Assembly: GCF_001701025.1 (NCBI RefSeq)
Contig: NZ_CP016793.1
Location: 620,001 to 684,000 of the forward strand
Length of the DNA stretch: 64,000 nucleotides
Source of the DNA: Lentzea guizhouensis
GTDB taxonomy: Bacteria; Actinomycetota; Actinomycetes; Mycobacteriales; Pseudonocardiaceae
Direction of reading: 5' to 3'
The stretch's first letter is position 1. The number at the start of each line of letters is the position of its first letter. Below, piece by piece: positions 8,892 through 16,695 of this stretch. Position numbers and translations under genes: made by a program. The notes beneath the pieces were generated by a model. It ran no database searches, was not told the DNA's origin, and worked only from the letters and a program-made list of their open reading frames with translations.

Positions 8892-9764
8892 ATGGCAGAT
8901 CCCGCGTACTTCCCGCCCCCGCACTCCGCCCGCATCGGCATGAACGATGTGGAACAGCTGGAGGCCCAGACCCGGTCGCTGCGGTCCGTCGACTACCAGT
9001 TCGGCGGAGGCACCTGCCGGGACGCGGTCGTGGTCCGGATCTACTGGGCGCAGCAGCTGCTGAACGCCGAAGCCACCGACCAGGTGCGGGCGCGGCTGCA
9101 CTCGGCCGTGGCCGACCTGCACAACCTCGCGGGCTGGACGTCGTTCGACAGCGGCCAGGTCGGGGCGGCCTACCACCACTTCGACCGGGCGTTGGAGTTC
9201 GCGCGGCACGACGAGGACCTGACGACGAACATCGTGTACCGGCGTGGGCGCGTGCACCTGCATCACGGCGCACCAGGCGATGCGCTGGCGTACTTCCAGA
9301 GGGGCGCGCTGTCGCCGTTGGCGTCGAGCATCATGCACGCGAACGAGGCTTGGGCGTATGCGCGTCAGGGCCGTGCGGAGGAAGCGTTGCGCACGTTGGG
9401 AAAGGCCAAGGACGCGTTCGCGCGCGCAGACGACGAGCACGTGCCGGACTGGGCGCGGTTCCACGACGAGACCGACCTGACGGCGATGATCGGCATCGTG
9501 CACACGGAGCTGGGTGACACCGGGCCCGCGATCTCGGCGTTGACCGTGGCGATCGAGCAGTTTGGACCGGCGATGGCGCGCAGCTGGACGTTCTGCCTGA
9601 TCGCGCTGGCCTCGTGCCACTTCATGGACGGCGACAGCGATGTCGGGCGGACCGTGGGCGTGCAGGCGATGGGCGCGGCCGAGGGGCTGCGGTCGGAGCG
9701 GGTGTGGGACCGGATGCGGCCGATGGCGCACCTGGCGGCCAGCCGTGGAGTGGGCCTGAGCTGA
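8892..9764 (+). CDS. TPR-repeat protein resembling a regulator sensor domain
   Basis: 290 residues made almost entirely of helix pairs with TPR spacing: AAYHHFDRALEFAR, NIVYRRGRVHLHHGAPGDAL, HANEAWAYARQGRAEEALRT, IGIVHTELGDTGPAISALTVAI. It resembles the C-terminal half of actinobacterial XRE-TPR regulators but has no DNA-binding domain of its own, so it may act as a partner protein. There is no signal peptide. It appears to be a single-gene unit. Confidence 0.7.
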   Translation: MADPAYFPPPHSARIGMNDVEQLEAQTRSLRSVDYQFGGGTCRDAVVVRIYWAQQLLNAEATDQVRARLHSAVADLHNLAGWTSFDSGQVGAAYHHFDRALEFARHDEDLTTNIVYRRGRVHLHHGAPGDALAYFQRGALSPLASSIMHANEAWAYARQGRAEEALRTLGKAKDAFARADDEHVPDWARFHDETDLTAMIGIVHTELGDTGPAISALTVAIEQFGPAMARSWTFCLIALASCHFMDGDSDVGRTVGVQAMGAAEGLRSERVWDRMRPMAHLAASRGVGLS

Positions 9765-9842
9765 TCCGTTCCGGCTGGTCTTTGCAGAACCCGAACATTC
9801 GGCGGACCTGTCTCTGATCGTGGACCGCCATCGTTTCGTGCC

Positions 9843-10205
9843 ATGAACATTTCGCGAATCGGCGTGGTGGTGGCCGGACTGCTGCTGCTCGGCACGGGCA
9901 CCGCGGCGGCTCAGGAACCGATCACGATCAGCCCGGAGAAGGTGCGGAAGATCTGCGAGCAGCGCGTGCCGCGGATCGAGACCAAGGTCAAGGCGCTGAC
10001 CGACAAGATCAACGGCTCGCCGGAGACGTTCGGCTCCACCAAGTGGCTGGAGCAGAGGGCGGCCGACGCGCGCAAGGCCGGCAACACGGCGCGTGCGGAC
10101 GTGCTGGACGCACGGGTGAAGCTGCGTGCGGCTCAGCTCGTGAAGATCGGCAAAGCCGGCGAGAGGGTGGCCAAGTTCAAGTCCGAGCACTGCGGTGCCA
10201 AGTGA
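9843..10205 (+). CDS. Small secreted protein
   Basis: 120 residues with a clean signal peptide (VVVAGLLLLGTGTAAAQ, likely cleaved after AAA). The mature part is a charged helical protein with two cysteines (KICEQRV and SEHCGAK) that could form a disulfide. The stop overlaps the GTG of the lipoprotein gene, and a two-component system follows directly, an arrangement suggesting an extracytoplasmic module sensed by that system. Confidence 0.72.
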   Translation: MNISRIGVVVAGLLLLGTGTAAAQEPITISPEKVRKICEQRVPRIETKVKALTDKINGSPETFGSTKWLEQRAADARKAGNTARADVLDARVKLRAAQLVKIGKAGERVAKFKSEHCGAK

Positions 10206-10334
10206 GGTGGATGGCCGCGCTCGTGCTGCTGGTCTCGCTGACGGCGTGCCGGGGCGAGGCGCCGGCAGCGGACCTCGGATGATGTGGAATCAACGCTGAA
10301 CAGCATCGAGTCCGAGATCAACCAGCCGGGGTGA
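10202..10334 (+). pseudogene. Small lipoprotein, frameshifted
   Basis: From GTG 10202 (or ATG 10211) the frame encodes MAALVLLVSLTACRG, a lipoprotein signal with an LTAC lipobox, but stops at 10280. Shifting by one base at about 10277 continues the protein as DDVESTLNSIESEINQPG to TGA 10332-10334, three bases before the response-regulator start. The second part is coherent helical sequence in the right place, so a one-base insertion or sequencing error is likely. Intact, it would be a lipoprotein of about 43 residues co-transcribed with the two-component genes. Confidence 0.55.
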
Positions 10335-10337
10335 GCC

Positions 10338-11015
10338 GTGGAACGTGGCCTGGTGCTCGTCGTGGAGGACGAACCGGCGATCGCCGAGCTCGTCGCGCTG
10401 TACCTGCGGCGCGACGGGTTCGGCGTGCACCTGGAGTCCTCGGGGGACGCGGCGCTGGCCGCGGTCCGCTCGCTCGCGCCGGTCGCGGTCGTGCTGGACG
10501 TCGGCCTGCCGGGGATGAGCGGCATCGAGGTCTGCCGCGCGCTGCGGGCGGCCGGTGACTGGACGCCGGTGCTGTTCGTGACCGCCCGCGACGACGAGGT
10601 CGACCGGCTGCTCGGCCTGGAACTGGGCGCCGACGACTACGTCACGAAGCCGTTCAGCCCGCGCGAGCTCGCGCTGCGGGTGCGGACGGTGCTGCGCAGG
10701 GCCACCCCCGCCGCCACCGCCCAGGAGGCGCTGCGGATGGGTGACGTGCGGCTGGACGTCGGGCAACGCCGCGCGTGGGCCGGCTCCGCCGAGGTCTCGC
10801 TGACCTCGACGGAGTTCGGCCTGCTCGCCCACCTGATGAGGCACCCGCGCCAGGTGTTCTCGCGGGAGCGGCTGCTGAGCGCGGTGTGGGGCTACGCGTC
10901 GGTGGCCGGCACCAGGACCGTGGACGTGCACATCGCCCAGCTGCGCGCGAAGTTCGGTGCGTCGAGTCCTATTCGGACGGTGCGCGGCGTCGGTTACTCG
11001 GCGGACGCGTCATGA
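10338..11015 (+). CDS. OmpR/PhoB-family response regulator
   Basis: 225 residues. The receiver domain has acidic pocket E10/D11, phospho-acceptor D54 (VVLDVGLPGMSG), T82 and K104 (YVTKPFSP). The winged-helix effector starts near residue 128 and shows the hallmark LTSTEFGLLAHLMRHP..VFSRERLL and TVDVHIAQLRAKF recognition helix, then RTVRGVGY. The GTG start follows GGGGTGAG. Its last codons overlap the kinase start (TCATGA), so the two form a coupled operon with the secreted protein and lipoprotein upstream. Confidence 0.95.
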   Translation: MERGLVLVVEDEPAIAELVALYLRRDGFGVHLESSGDAALAAVRSLAPVAVVLDVGLPGMSGIEVCRALRAAGDWTPVLFVTARDDEVDRLLGLELGADDYVTKPFSPRELALRVRTVLRRATPAATAQEALRMGDVRLDVGQRRAWAGSAEVSLTSTEFGLLAHLMRHPRQVFSRERLLSAVWGYASVAGTRTVDVHIAQLRAKFGASSPIRTVRGVGYSADAS

Positions 11016-12370
11016 GCCTCGCCACCCGGATCGCGTTGCTGTGCCTGGGAGTCGCGTTCGTCGCGGTCCTCGTCGCCGGGTTCGTGTCCACCCGGCTGGT
11101 GCTCAACACCTCGCGCGAGGTGAGCCGCGAGATCCTCGCGAACCAGGCCGACGTGGTCGCCGGGCAGGTGTCGAACAACCGGATCGAGCAGGTGCTGGAG
11201 GGGCAGGGCATCGCGATCGTCAAGGTCTCCGCCGCCGGTGAGATCTCCGGGCAGGACCGAGCTGCCGTGCGAGCCGCACGCGCCGTGCACGCCGAGGACG
11301 TGTTGTCCGGTCAGCGGGTCTCAAAAATGAGCGGGCGGCTGCTGGTGGAGGCGCGGCCGTCGGGTGATGCCGGTTTCGCGCTGGTGCAGGAGACCGAGAC
11401 GGGCGGCAACGCGCGTGCGTTGATCCGCAACATCCTGTTCGCGCTGGCCGTCGGGCTCATCGTGGCGTGCGTGGCCGGGTTGGCGCTGGGCACGTTGCTG
11501 GCGCGGCCGTTGCGCCGGGTCGCCGGGGTCGCGCACTCGATGAGCGGCGGCAGGCGCGACCTGCGCGTGCCGGTGTCCGGGCCCTCCGAGCTGGCCGAGG
11601 TGTCGAAGTCGGTGAACAACCTCGCGGACGCGTTGCAGCGCAGCGAGTCCCGCCAGCGCGACTTCCTGCTGTCGGTCTCGCACGAGCTGCGCACGCCGTT
11701 GACCGCGGTGACCGGGTTCGCCGAGTCGCTGGCCGACGGCGTGGTGTCCGGCGAGCAGGTGGCGCCGGTCGGCACGGTGATCCTGTCCGAGGCCCGCCGC
11801 CTGGACCGCCTGGTATCGGACCTGCTCGACCTGGCCCGCCTGGGCGCCGACGACTTCCGCCTCGACCTCGCCGCCGTCGAACTGGCCCCCGTCGCCCGCT
11901 CGGCCGCCGAGGTGTGGCACGCCCGCTGCAACGCCGCCGGGGTGCTGTTCTCGTTGGACGTCAAGGGTTCTCCCGTGGTGCGCGCCGACGCCCGGCGGTT
12001 GCGCCAGGTGATCGACGGCCTGCTGGAGAACGCCCTGCGCGTCACCCCGCCGGGCCGCCCGGTCGTGCTGGCGGTGTCGTCCGTGCTGGAGGTGCGCGAC
12101 GGCGGTCCCGGCCTGGCGCCGGAGGACTACGCCGTGGCGTTCGACCGCGGCGTGCTGCACGCCCGTTACCAGCAGACCCGCCCGGTCGGCACCGGTGTGG
12201 GCCTGGCGCTGGTGCACGGCCTGGTGACGCGGATGGGCGGCACGATCAAGGCGGGCCCCGCGCCGGAGGGAGGCGCCGCGTTCACCGTGACGCTGCCCGT
12301 CACTTCGCCTGCTGCTGCTACCTCGCCTGGTGCTACTTCGCCTGGTGCTACTTCGCCTGGGGGAGCTTGA
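11012..12370 (+). CDS. Sensor histidine kinase
   Basis: 452 residues from ATG 11012. Two transmembrane helices (about 8-30 and 138-163) flank a short extracytoplasmic sensor. A HAMP linker follows (ARPLRRVAGVAHSM), then the H-box FLLSVSHELRTPLTA with phospho-His H224, an N-box (DGLLENALRVTPPG) and G-boxes (VRDGGPGLAPED, GTGVGLALVHGLV). It presumably phosphorylates the response regulator just upstream. The C-terminus carries a tandem ATSPG repeat encoded by 15-bp direct repeats, and its last 23 bases overlap the convergent exonuclease gene. Confidence 0.95.
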   Translation: MSLATRIALLCLGVAFVAVLVAGFVSTRLVLNTSREVSREILANQADVVAGQVSNNRIEQVLEGQGIAIVKVSAAGEISGQDRAAVRAARAVHAEDVLSGQRVSKMSGRLLVEARPSGDAGFALVQETETGGNARALIRNILFALAVGLIVACVAGLALGTLLARPLRRVAGVAHSMSGGRRDLRVPVSGPSELAEVSKSVNNLADALQRSESRQRDFLLSVSHELRTPLTAVTGFAESLADGVVSGEQVAPVGTVILSEARRLDRLVSDLLDLARLGADDFRLDLAAVELAPVARSAAEVWHARCNAAGVLFSLDVKGSPVVRADARRLRQVIDGLLENALRVTPPGRPVVLAVSSVLEVRDGGPGLAPEDYAVAFDRGVLHARYQQTRPVGTGVGLALVHGLVTRMGGTIKAGPAPEGGAAFTVTLPVTSPAAATSPGATSPGATSPGGA

Positions 12371-13208
12371 CCTTCTTCTTCGCACCCGGCGCCGACGGCG
12401 GCGGTACGACGGGCCCGATGTCCCCGTCCGGCGCCTCGTCGAGGTCCACGATGACCGGCGCGTGGTCACTCGGCCCGGTGCCCTTGCGCGCGTGCCGGTC
12501 GACCCACGCCGCCTTCGCCCGCGGCGCCACGCTGTCGCTGGCCAGGATCAGGTCGATCCGCATGCCCAGGTCCCGGTGGAACATCCCGGCCCGGTAGTCC
12601 CAGTAGCTGAACACCCGCTCGTCCGGCCACCGGTCGCGCACCACGTCGTGGAACCCGAGCGCCTGGATCGCCCGCAGCGCAGCGCGTTCCGGCTCCGTCA
12701 CGTGCGTGTGCCCGGCATACGCCTGCGGGTCGAACACGTCGGCGTCCGCGGGAGCGATGTTGATGTCACCGCAGACAAGCGCGTCCTCGGGCCCGGCCTC
12801 AAGCACGTCCTTCAACGCGTTGAGCCACTCCAGCTTGTACTTGTAATGGTCCGACTCCGGCTCACGCCCGTTTGGCACGTACAGCGAGTGCACCCGCACA
12901 CCACCACACGTCGCCGCCACGGCCCGTGCCTCCTGATGCGGAAACCCCGGCGCGTTGGCCACACCGACCGTGACGTCCTCAAGCCCGACCCGCGACAGGA
13001 TGGCGACACCATTCCACTGCGTCTCACCGAACAACGCGACCTCATACCCGCGCTTGTCCAGCTCCTCGCCGAGCAGGGCGGTGAAGGCCTCGTCGGCCAG
13101 CTTGGTCTCCTGCAGGCACACCACGTCCGGCCGCCGCTGGTCCAGCCACGGCAACAGCCTCGGCACGCGCTGCTTGACGGAGTTCACGTTCCACGTCGCC
13201 ACTCGCAC
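12348..13208 (-). CDS. xthA: Exodeoxyribonuclease III
   Basis: 286 residues from GTG 13208, chosen because homologues begin MRVATWNVNSVKQR; a longer in-frame start at 13244 is possible. This is an EEP-superfamily AP endonuclease/3'-exonuclease for base-excision repair. Key motifs: WNVNS, LQETK (metal Glu near residue 34), YVPNGREPES, CGDINIAP, and the catalytic SDHAP near the C-terminus. The tail GAKKKVKLPQAK is basic. The gene is convergent with the histidine kinase and shares 23 bases with it. Confidence 0.95.
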   Translation of the reverse strand: MRVATWNVNSVKQRVPRLLPWLDQRRPDVVCLQETKLADEAFTALLGEELDKRGYEVALFGETQWNGVAILSRVGLEDVTVGVANAPGFPHQEARAVAATCGGVRVHSLYVPNGREPESDHYKYKLEWLNALKDVLEAGPEDALVCGDINIAPADADVFDPQAYAGHTHVTEPERAALRAIQALGFHDVVRDRWPDERVFSYWDYRAGMFHRDLGMRIDLILASDSVAPRAKAAWVDRHARKGTGPSDHAPVIVDLDEAPDGDIGPVVPPPSAPGAKKKVKLPQAK

Positions 13209-13363
13209 GCCCACCACGGTAGTCACCCGGCCTGGAGTCCGCATGGAGCCGCGTGACGGCCGACGCGTACACACCGCGCACACATCGGTCCCAGCTACCG
13301 GCTCAACAGGGCCGGAAGTGGCCGTCGTGTTGCTGCCCACCTGCCCCGGCTGCTCAAAAGGAG

Positions 13364-13438
<75 letters not shown>

Positions 13439-13544
13439 CGCGCAGCGGCCGACCGCAAGGCTTCACACTGCGTGAGGGGAGGATACCGATCACGCCGACC
13501 GGCCCTTGCGCGCCCCCGTGGCGAGCGACACATAGGCTGCACGC

Positions 13545-14006
13545 GTGCGTTTGACCCTCCGCGACTTCACCCCGGCGGACGAGCCCGAGGTACTGCGGCT
13601 GTTCGCCGACTGCGACGACTGGTTCCAGGCCGCCACCGGTCATCCGTCCGGGCCGGGTGATGTGCAGGGGCTGTTCTACGCGTTGCCGGAGGGGGCGGCG
13701 TTCGAGCAGAAGCACCTGCTGGTCGCGGAGGCCGAGGGGATGATCGGGTTCGTGGACCTGGTCGTGGACCACCCGGAGCCGGGGCACGCGAGCATCGGGT
13801 TCTTCCTGGTGCCGAAGGACCTGCGGCGGTGGGGCATCGGCAGCGAGATGGTGCGGGCGTTGCGGGAGCGGTTTCCGGCGGTCACGCGGGTGCAGGTCGG
13901 GCTCAGCGACTTCAAGCCCGGCATCGAGTTCCTCCGGACGATGGGCTTCGTGCTGAACGGTCAGCGCGCGGTGCTGGAGCTCGCGCCGAGGTCCGACGGC
14001 CGGTAG
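13545..14006 (+). CDS. GNAT family N-acetyltransferase
   Basis: 153 residues with a full GNAT fold: N-terminal LRDFTPADEPEVLRLF, beta4 AEGMIGFVDLVV, beta5 ASIGFFLVPKDLRRWGIGSEMVRAL carrying a Q/RxxGxG/A-like acetyl-CoA loop (RRWGIG), and FLRTMGFVL at the end. The acceptor substrate cannot be told from sequence. The gene is convergent with the MpaB-like oxygenase gene, with which it overlaps 46 bases. Confidence 0.88.
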   Translation: MRLTLRDFTPADEPEVLRLFADCDDWFQAATGHPSGPGDVQGLFYALPEGAAFEQKHLLVAEAEGMIGFVDLVVDHPEPGHASIGFFLVPKDLRRWGIGSEMVRALRERFPAVTRVQVGLSDFKPGIEFLRTMGFVLNGQRAVLELAPRSDGR

Positions 14007-14818
14007 CCGTTCGGGTAGCCGGGGTAGGTGCGGTTGCGGGCGTTGGTCAGTTTCAACGTTCGGCGCACGGGCAGACGGCGCACCACGGCCGCACGGGCGC
14101 GCAAGGCGAGACGGCCGAGCGTGCTCAGCCACGGCGGTGCGGCGGTGAAGCCGAACGCGCGGATCATCGGAGGGTCGAGCAGGGCGATCACGGCCCGTGT
14201 GACGACCGGGCGTGCCACGGACGGGTACCACGAGCAGAACAGGTCGAGGGTGTACTGGCCGATGCGGCGGTTCGAGTCCGCGAACACGAAGTGCTGCTGC
14301 TCGTAGGCGTCCTTGAAGGCGCGGTACTCGCCGAAGTCCGCGGGGATGTCACGGATGCCCATGCGCGCGCCGACCGCACGGTAGAAGTGGAACGCGGCGA
14401 GCTGTTCGTTGCGCGAGAGAGGACGCCAGCCGTACTGGTTGACCCAGTCGATCGGGTCGTAGATGAACGTGGCGAGCACGTACCGCATGTCGTCGTTGGA
14501 GATGTCATAGCGACCGTGCTGGCGGTTGACGACCCGTAGCGCCTCACGGCCGCGCGGGGAGTCGTAGCCGTGTTCAACGAGTTCGGTCATCAGCACGGCG
14601 GTGTCGTCATAGCGCTTCTGCGGGCGGCGTTCGAACTCGCCGGTGCGCTCCAGCAGGCCGGAGATCGTCGGGACGCAGTACGTGCGGAACAGCGCGAACT
14701 CCAACGCCTTCTGGTAGTCCCACGGGAACTCCAGGCCGGCGGAGATGCGCAGGATCTCCTCGTGGTCGGCGACCGGGTCGAGCTCGGTGATGCGGCGGAG
14801 GTTCGCGAGGCGCGGCAT
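13961..14818 (-). CDS. MpaB-like (DUF2236) oxygenase family protein
   Basis: 285 residues from ATG 14818; an upstream ATG at 14851 is possible but lies in the tRNA-Asn terminator. The all-helical protein has the family pattern FALFRTYCVPTISGLLERTG, RPQKRYDDTAVLMTEL, DSPRGREALRVVNRQHGRY (His expected to be a heme ligand in related enzymes) and DDMRYVLATFIYDPI. DUF2236/MpaB proteins are putative heme oxygenases acting on hydrophobic substrates. It is the last chromosomal gene before the prophage. Confidence 0.75.
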   Translation of the reverse strand: MPRLANLRRITELDPVADHEEILRISAGLEFPWDYQKALEFALFRTYCVPTISGLLERTGEFERRPQKRYDDTAVLMTELVEHGYDSPRGREALRVVNRQHGRYDISNDDMRYVLATFIYDPIDWVNQYGWRPLSRNEQLAAFHFYRAVGARMGIRDIPADFGEYRAFKDAYEQQHFVFADSNRRIGQYTLDLFCSWYPSVARPVVTRAVIALLDPPMIRAFGFTAAPPWLSTLGRLALRARAAVVRRLPVRRTLKLTNARNRTYPGYPNGYRPSDLGASSSTAR

Positions 14819-14848
14819 CGGTCCAACGTCGCCCAAGGCCCCCGAAAC

Positions 14849-14880
14849 CAAAAGACCCCAGTCGGATGACTAGGGTCTTG
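14849..14880 (-). terminator. Hairpin downstream of the tRNA-Asn remnant
   Basis: A 7-bp stem (AAGACCC at 14852-14858 with GGGTCTT at 14873-14879), followed on the reverse strand by TTTTGGTTT. It sits just past the 3' end of the tRNA-Asn remnant, as expected for the original tRNA terminator, which would confirm the left side of the junction is native chromosome. Confidence 0.6.
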
Positions 14881-14885
14881 GGAAG

Positions 14886-14926
14886 CTCCCCCAACTGGAC
14901 TCGAACCAGTAACCCTGCGATTAACG
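14886..14926 (-). other. attL: 3' half of a tRNA-Asn gene
   Basis: The reverse strand has the anticodon-side GTTAATC, variable region, T-arm ACTGGTTCGAGTCCAGT (14894-14910), acceptor strand TGGGGGA (14887-14893) and discriminator G, matching tRNA-Asn(GTT). Upstream of the anticodon loop the tRNA sequence ends and unrelated sequence begins, so the D-arm and 5' acceptor strand are missing. This is what tyrosine integrases leave at one end after recombining into a tRNA 3' half; the complete tRNA-Asn should be rebuilt at the right end, outside the window. Confidence 0.82.
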
Positions 14927-14932
14927 ATCATA

Positions 14933-15021
14933 GGTGCTGTTAGTTGCTGATAGTTGCTGTCATGTGCACGAATCCACCTAGCAGGTTGCTGCTGGTTGCT
15001 GATACTTGCTGGGGGTTGCTG
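14933..15021 (+). repeat. Seven GTTGCTG repeats with 10-bp phasing
   Basis: GTTGCTG or one-base variants start at 14933, 14943, 14953 and, after a 32-bp step, at 14985, 14995, 15005 and 15015. All point the same way and repeat at one helical turn. They abut the tRNA-Asn attachment core, the expected place for integrase or excisionase arm-type binding sites. Replication iterons are a less likely alternative. Confidence 0.7.
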
Positions 15022-15308
15022 TCAGAAGTGCAGACTAAGTGCATGCCCGACCGCGAGAGACGCCTGAAGACGTTGATCCGTTTGGGTGGACTCGATGACT
15101 GAGCCGAACGGGTGGCCGCTCCTAGCACGCGACCGCACTGCACCGAACGACGAGCCGCAGCAGCACGTCCTCAGTGGACGGTTCAGGTCCCGGCGTCGGT
15201 CCGGGATCGTCGACCGCAGCCACAGTTGCACGCCGAGTCTGAACCCTTGAAAGCGCTTCAGGAGAGCACGTAGTTTCACCCGTGCGCACCCAAGGGCGCG
15301 CTGCGTAC
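15022..15308. other. Gap with no convincing gene
   Basis: Between the repeats and the long hairpin only two tiny overlapping plus-strand frames are seen: 15043-15102 (19 residues, starting MPDRERRLKTLIR) and 15095-15250 (51 residues, starting MTEPNGWPLLARD), joined by an ATGA overlap. Neither has a clear ribosome-binding site or family. The region may simply be part of the phage attachment site. Confidence 0.4.
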
Positions 15309-15362
15309 AAAGAGGACGGAGGCCGTGCCCACCTGTTTTGGGCACGGCCTCCGTCCTCTTTT
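15309..15362. terminator. 22-bp perfect hairpin, bidirectional terminator
   Basis: Arms at 15309-15330 and 15340-15361 are exact reverse complements over 22 bases, with a 9-base loop. The stem is flanked by an A-run on one side and TTTT on the other, so it can terminate in either direction. It lies just beyond the stop of the DUF397 gene and ends the leftward XRE-DUF397 operon before the attachment site. Confidence 0.85.
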
Positions 15363-15370
15363 GGCAGTGG

Positions 15371-15559
15371 CTACTGCTTGTTCAGTGCGTCGATGAAGCT
15401 GCGGTATGCCTCACGACTGAACACCAGAACGCCACCACTCGGGTTTTTCGAATCACGGAATGCGTTCTTCCCGTCGGTTTCCACGCAGTCATTGTCACTG
15501 CCATTTGCGGATCTCGACGACTTCCGCCAGACCGCTCCCTCCGGGCTCCATGGGGTCAT
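15371..15559 (-). CDS. DUF397 domain protein
   Basis: 62 residues with the full DUF397 signature: a VWRKSSRSANGSDNDCVET start, then FRDSKNPSGGVLVFSREAYRSFIDALN. DUF397 genes accompany XRE-DUF5753 regulators throughout actinomycetes, sometimes as toxin-like partners in development (the BldB/WhiJ/Scr1 context). Here it follows the XRE gene by 20 bases on the same strand, so the two form an operon. Confidence 0.93.
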   Translation of the reverse strand: MTPWSPEGAVWRKSSRSANGSDNDCVETDGKNAFRDSKNPSGGVLVFSREAYRSFIDALNKQ

Positions 15560-15579
15560 TCCTGACTCCTCTCATCGCG

Positions 15580-16434
15580 TCACAGTTCCGACGCAACCTT
15601 AGACAGGAGCCGGAGGCTGGCGTCCAGCGGCAACGCCGCCTCCTCAAGAGACTTGAAGCAGGTCTCGTAGTCGGCAACACGATCGGGGTCGTCCACGAAG
15701 ATCCCCTCGTGCTGATTGTCCATGTGCACGATCGTTCTCTGCCCTGGAGTGGTCACGAGCACGAAGGGCGTCGCGACCTTCTGGTAGGCGCGCTTCGCAG
15801 CCTTGAACGGCACGATGCGTACCTCCACGCCATTTTCCTCGGCGAGTCGAACGAGGTGCAGCAGCTGCCCCTTCAGGACGTCCGGCGCACCGTGATCGAT
15901 GTACAGGACGCTTTCGAGGATCAGCAGCACCAGCCGCGGCGCTCGCTGCCTGCGCAGGAAGTCCAGTCGAGCCAGCCTCGCGTCCACCAGCTGCTCGCGT
16001 TCTTTGGCGGAACGACCAGGAGTGGTCAGGATGAGATCAGCCATCTCGCGGGTCTGCGCCGGCCCGTACACCAGGGTCGTGTGGAAGCTCCTGATCAAGC
16101 TGGCTGCGCTCTCGAACCGATAGAGCCTGCGGACCGGCTCTGGGATGACCTTGCCCCACGGCCGCTTGGGCTGGCGAACTCGCGCGTCCCGGTAGAGCTG
16201 CTCCAGCTCCGGCCGATCGTTCGCCGGGACCTTGTACAGGTCGAACAGAGCCCGGATGGTCGGTAGCGCCGGAAGCGAACGTCCGCGCTCCCACGTGCGG
16301 ACCGTCGGCTCCTTGACGCCCATGGCGTGGGCGACCTCGTCCGTCGAGAGCCTGAGCTTCTCGCGGGTCGCCCGCAGGAAGTCGGCGAGCTGGGACTTGT
16401 AGTCGATCGGGCTTTGCTCCCGCTCGTCGCTCAT
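15580..16434 (-). CDS. XRE helix-turn-helix / DUF5753 regulator (repressor candidate)
   Basis: 284 residues. The N-terminal XRE domain (about 15-70) reads FLRATREKLRLSTDEVAHAM, VKEPTVRTWERGRSLPALPT; the rest is DUF5753 (YRFESAASLIRSFHTTLVYG, REQLVDARLARLDFL, GVEVRIVPFKAA, VFVDDPDRVADY). Such pairs are usually chromosomal, but here the pair sits beside the attachment site with a perfect palindrome in its divergent promoter. It is therefore the best candidate for the prophage immunity repressor, by position only. Confidence 0.88.
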   Translation of the reverse strand: MSDEREQSPIDYKSQLADFLRATREKLRLSTDEVAHAMGVKEPTVRTWERGRSLPALPTIRALFDLYKVPANDRPELEQLYRDARVRQPKRPWGKVIPEPVRRLYRFESAASLIRSFHTTLVYGPAQTREMADLILTTPGRSAKEREQLVDARLARLDFLRRQRAPRLVLLILESVLYIDHGAPDVLKGQLLHLVRLAEENGVEVRIVPFKAAKRAYQKVATPFVLVTTPGQRTIVHMDNQHEGIFVDDPDRVADYETCFKSLEEAALPLDASLRLLSKVASEL

Positions 16435-16527
16435 GTGCTGTTCCCTTCTGATCGGGCCTCAGTCTGCCGTCACGCGCACAGAGCGCCTGCCCCGGCTCAC
16501 CCGATTGGGCCCGTAGCAACACGTAGC

Positions 16528-16547
16528 AAACTGTTCCGGAACAGTTT
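16528..16547. promoter_or_regulatory. 20-bp perfect palindrome AAACTGTTCCGGAACAGTTT
   Basis: The sequence is its own reverse complement over 20 bases and is centred in the 261-bp gap between the XRE-DUF5753 gene and the rightward early gene at 16696. A direct repeat CGTAGCAA lies just left (16512 and 16522). It is a strong candidate operator for the adjacent regulator, possibly controlling both directions. Confidence 0.7.
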
Positions 16548-16695
16548 AGTGTGACAGTTGCCCAACGGCCCCAGGTTCGCCCGGAGCCCGCGGACCCAGA
16601 CCCGCCCCACGTACGCGTCGCAGTTCCAAACTCTGACTCGACGTGGGGTGGGGACGGGACCACTACGAAGGCGACACCTGGGGAGATGGCGCGCC

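Noticed and set aside
14933..15021. Short regular repeats considered as CRISPR
   Set aside because: Units of 7 bp at 10-bp steps, no spacer diversity and no cas genes; better explained as protein-binding sites.
15022..15345. 107-codon minus-strand frame next to the attachment site
   Set aside because: It crosses the 22-bp terminator hairpin and has Cys/Arg-rich low-quality sequence with no start signal.
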